DNA of 5,490 bases from Caldithrix sp. (GTDB lineage Bacteria > Zhuqueibacterota > Zhuqueibacteria > Oceanimicrobiales > Oceanimicrobiaceae): contig SMXE01000131.1 of assembly GCA_004357015.1 (NCBI GenBank), forward strand, positions 1-5,490, given 5' to 3'. This document shows, piece after piece, positions 4,369 through 5,490 of this stretch. The translations under genes were made by a program, and so were the position numbers. The notes below the pieces were generated by a model. That model saw nothing but the letters and a program-made list of their open reading frames with translations, was not told the origin of the DNA and ran no database searches. Numbering within the stretch: position 1 is the first letter of the stretch; every line of letters begins with the position of its first letter.

Positions 4369-5490
4369 TCACAAACGTGGGTCAACGGGTTCGCTTTCCA
4401 AGGCTAACACGGCGAAAACACATTCATGAACGTGATACAAAGGTTCGCGACGAATAAATCGCTCCAAAGCTTCAATTCCTAAGGCAAATTCGCGCAAAGC
4501 TAGAGAGCGTTTCGCCGATAAACCGCGGGAGCGTAATCGTTCCAAATGCGCGGGAGCGGTGTATTCAGGGCCATAGATAATACGCAAGTACTCTCGTCCG
4601 CGAGACTTAATCGCGGGTTGGATTAAGCCTCGGCTCCCCTTGGCGATAAAGTCCATCGGCTTGACCACCATGCCCTCACCTCCGGTGGCGGTCAAATCCT
4701 CCCACCACCGAATCCCGGCTTCGCAACTGACCGGATCGGTTACATCTACAACTTGATAGGGTGTTGCAAGCAGCAAAACATCGTCAGCCTGGCAGAGCTG
4801 GGCTAGGGTGTCCATGTGCCAGATATGATTCTGATTCGTGTGCACGACGCCCTCGGTGGCAAGCAGGTGGAAAGGGGCTAGCTTTAAATCGCTCAAGTCG
4901 TCAACTGACCAGCAATAATGTCCATAAGCCTTCGCATACAGATCGACCATCTCTCTGCGCTCACGATAACCGCTCAACAAAGGCATCACATCGCTATTAT
5001 TTTCAGCCGCTTGTTCCAATAAGGCAATCGCTTCTGACAGGCTTGTCCGGGATGCAGCCCCCACAGCGGCGTACTGTTGCTCCAGCAATGCCTGTGCCTT
5101 TGCGGACCAGGGCATCAATTCACAATCAAGACATACCCAGTCTGTATCAAACGTTTCCCACCAGTCGGCTTTTTCCACAGCCGTTCGCACGCGATTCAGA
5201 AATGCGCTTTCCAACTCATGGTCGTTGAAGAAACGTCGTCCGGTACGTGTGTAACATATACCGATTCCTTCATCAACCACGCCGAAACGCCGCACGGCAG
5301 CGTCCGTATCGCGGCAAACAATGACGACGGCCCGCGACCCCATGTGCTTTTGTTCACAAACCACTTTAGGGACACCTTGCTTCCGGTAATAAGTGAAGGC
5401 TTCGGCGGGGTGTTCTAAAAAATCAGGTTTCTGGCTCGTTTCAGATGGTGACATCGTTGGCGGCAGATAGATCAACCACTTGGGATTGGC
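4369..5490 (-). CDS. pnkp: Bacterial RNA-repair enzyme Pnkp, C-terminal RNA ligase (adenylyltransferase) domain; 5' part outside window
   Basis: 373 residues are visible, in frame from the right edge to the TGA. Full-length Pnkp is about 850-870 residues: 5'-OH polynucleotide kinase, metallophosphatase, then ligase. This is nearly the whole ligase domain. From the edge: NPKWLIYLPPTMSP (2-15), motif I EQKHMGSR with the nucleotidyl-acceptor lysine at residue 48 (codon 5347-5349), LDCELMPWSAKA (121-132) as motif III, EGMVVKP (272-278) as motif IV and AIKSRGREYLRIIYGPEY (293-310) as motif V, with the helical insert of this subfamily between III and IV. The C-terminus LESEPVDPRL is complete. The domain is adenylated on the lysine and seals RNA only together with Hen1, the 2'-O-methyltransferase usually encoded next to it; hen1 would lie beyond the right edge. 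A TTG (5475) could look like a start but the frame stays open to the edge with family sequence before it, so this is an internal codon. Confidence 0.95.
   Translation of the reverse strand, partial: ANPKWLIYLPPTMSPSETSQKPDFLEHPAEAFTYYRKQGVPKVVCEQKHMGSRAVVIVCRDTDAAVRRFGVVDEGIGICYTRTGRRFFNDHELESAFLNRVRTAVEKADWWETFDTDWVCLDCELMPWSAKAQALLEQQYAAVGAASRTSLSEAIALLEQAAENNSDVMPLLSGYRERREMVDLYAKAYGHYCWSVDDLSDLKLAPFHLLATEGVVHTNQNHIWHMDTLAQLCQADDVLLLATPYQVVDVTDPVSCEAGIRWWEDLTATGGEGMVVKPMDFIAKGSRGLIQPAIKSRGREYLRIIYGPEYTAPAHLERLRSRGLSAKRSLALREFALGIEALERFIRREPLYHVHECVFAVLALESEPVDPRL

Noticed and set aside
4098..4385. 95-codon frame on the minus strand overlapping the pnkp 3' end
   Set aside because: It covers the paired repeats and the sigma-54 promoter, has no recognisable domain or ribosome binding site, and an odd composition rich in His, Cys and Trp; most likely chance.

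Overview
This window comes from a bacterial chromosome. The PEP-CTERM protein, a sigma-54-type promoter and a cyclic di-GMP riboswitch on an exopolysaccharide-type gene point to a Gram-negative, biofilm- or matrix-forming organism. A serine hydrolase next to a Gfo/Idh/MocA dehydrogenase is common in environmental bacteria rich in such families, such as Poribacteria, Planctomycetes and Acidobacteria. The sequence alone does not fix the phylum.

Left part (1-1650, plus strand): the C-terminal part of a beta-lactamase-fold serine hydrolase, entering from the left edge, followed after 92 bases by a complete Gfo/Idh/MocA-family NAD(P)-dependent oxidoreductase. A hairpin with a U-run on the minus strand (around 1700-1741) separates this block from the convergent genes to its right.

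Centre (1751-4185, minus strand): the matrix or cell-surface block. Reading leftwards from about 4358 there is (i) a pair of 16-base near-identical repeats that look like activator sites, (ii) a near-consensus sigma-54 promoter at 4168-4185, (iii) a cyclic di-GMP-I (GEMM) aptamer at 3936-4016, (iv) a long terminator hairpin whose 5' strand is the last 8 bases of the aptamer, (v) about 300 bases of leader without a convincing gene, (vi) a 61-residue gene with a strong ribosome binding site, (vii) a short polyprenyl-phosphate sugar phosphotransferase, and (viii) a PEP-CTERM exported protein, with a weaker sigma-54-like site and two dyads in front of it. The simplest reading is that making the sugar-lipid primer for an exopolysaccharide, and perhaps the surface protein that goes with it, needs both an activated sigma-54 polymerase and a second-messenger checkpoint after initiation.

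Right part (4369-5490, minus strand): the C-terminal adenylyltransferase/ligase domain of a bacterial Pnkp RNA-repair enzyme, running in from the right edge. Its kinase and phosphatase domains, and probably a hen1 gene, lie outside the window. It has no evident functional link to the matrix block; its 3' end simply abuts the control region of that block.

The most notable content is the stacked control region at about 3865-4358. All regulatory calls rest on reading motifs by eye; no covariance model, alignment or expression data were available.
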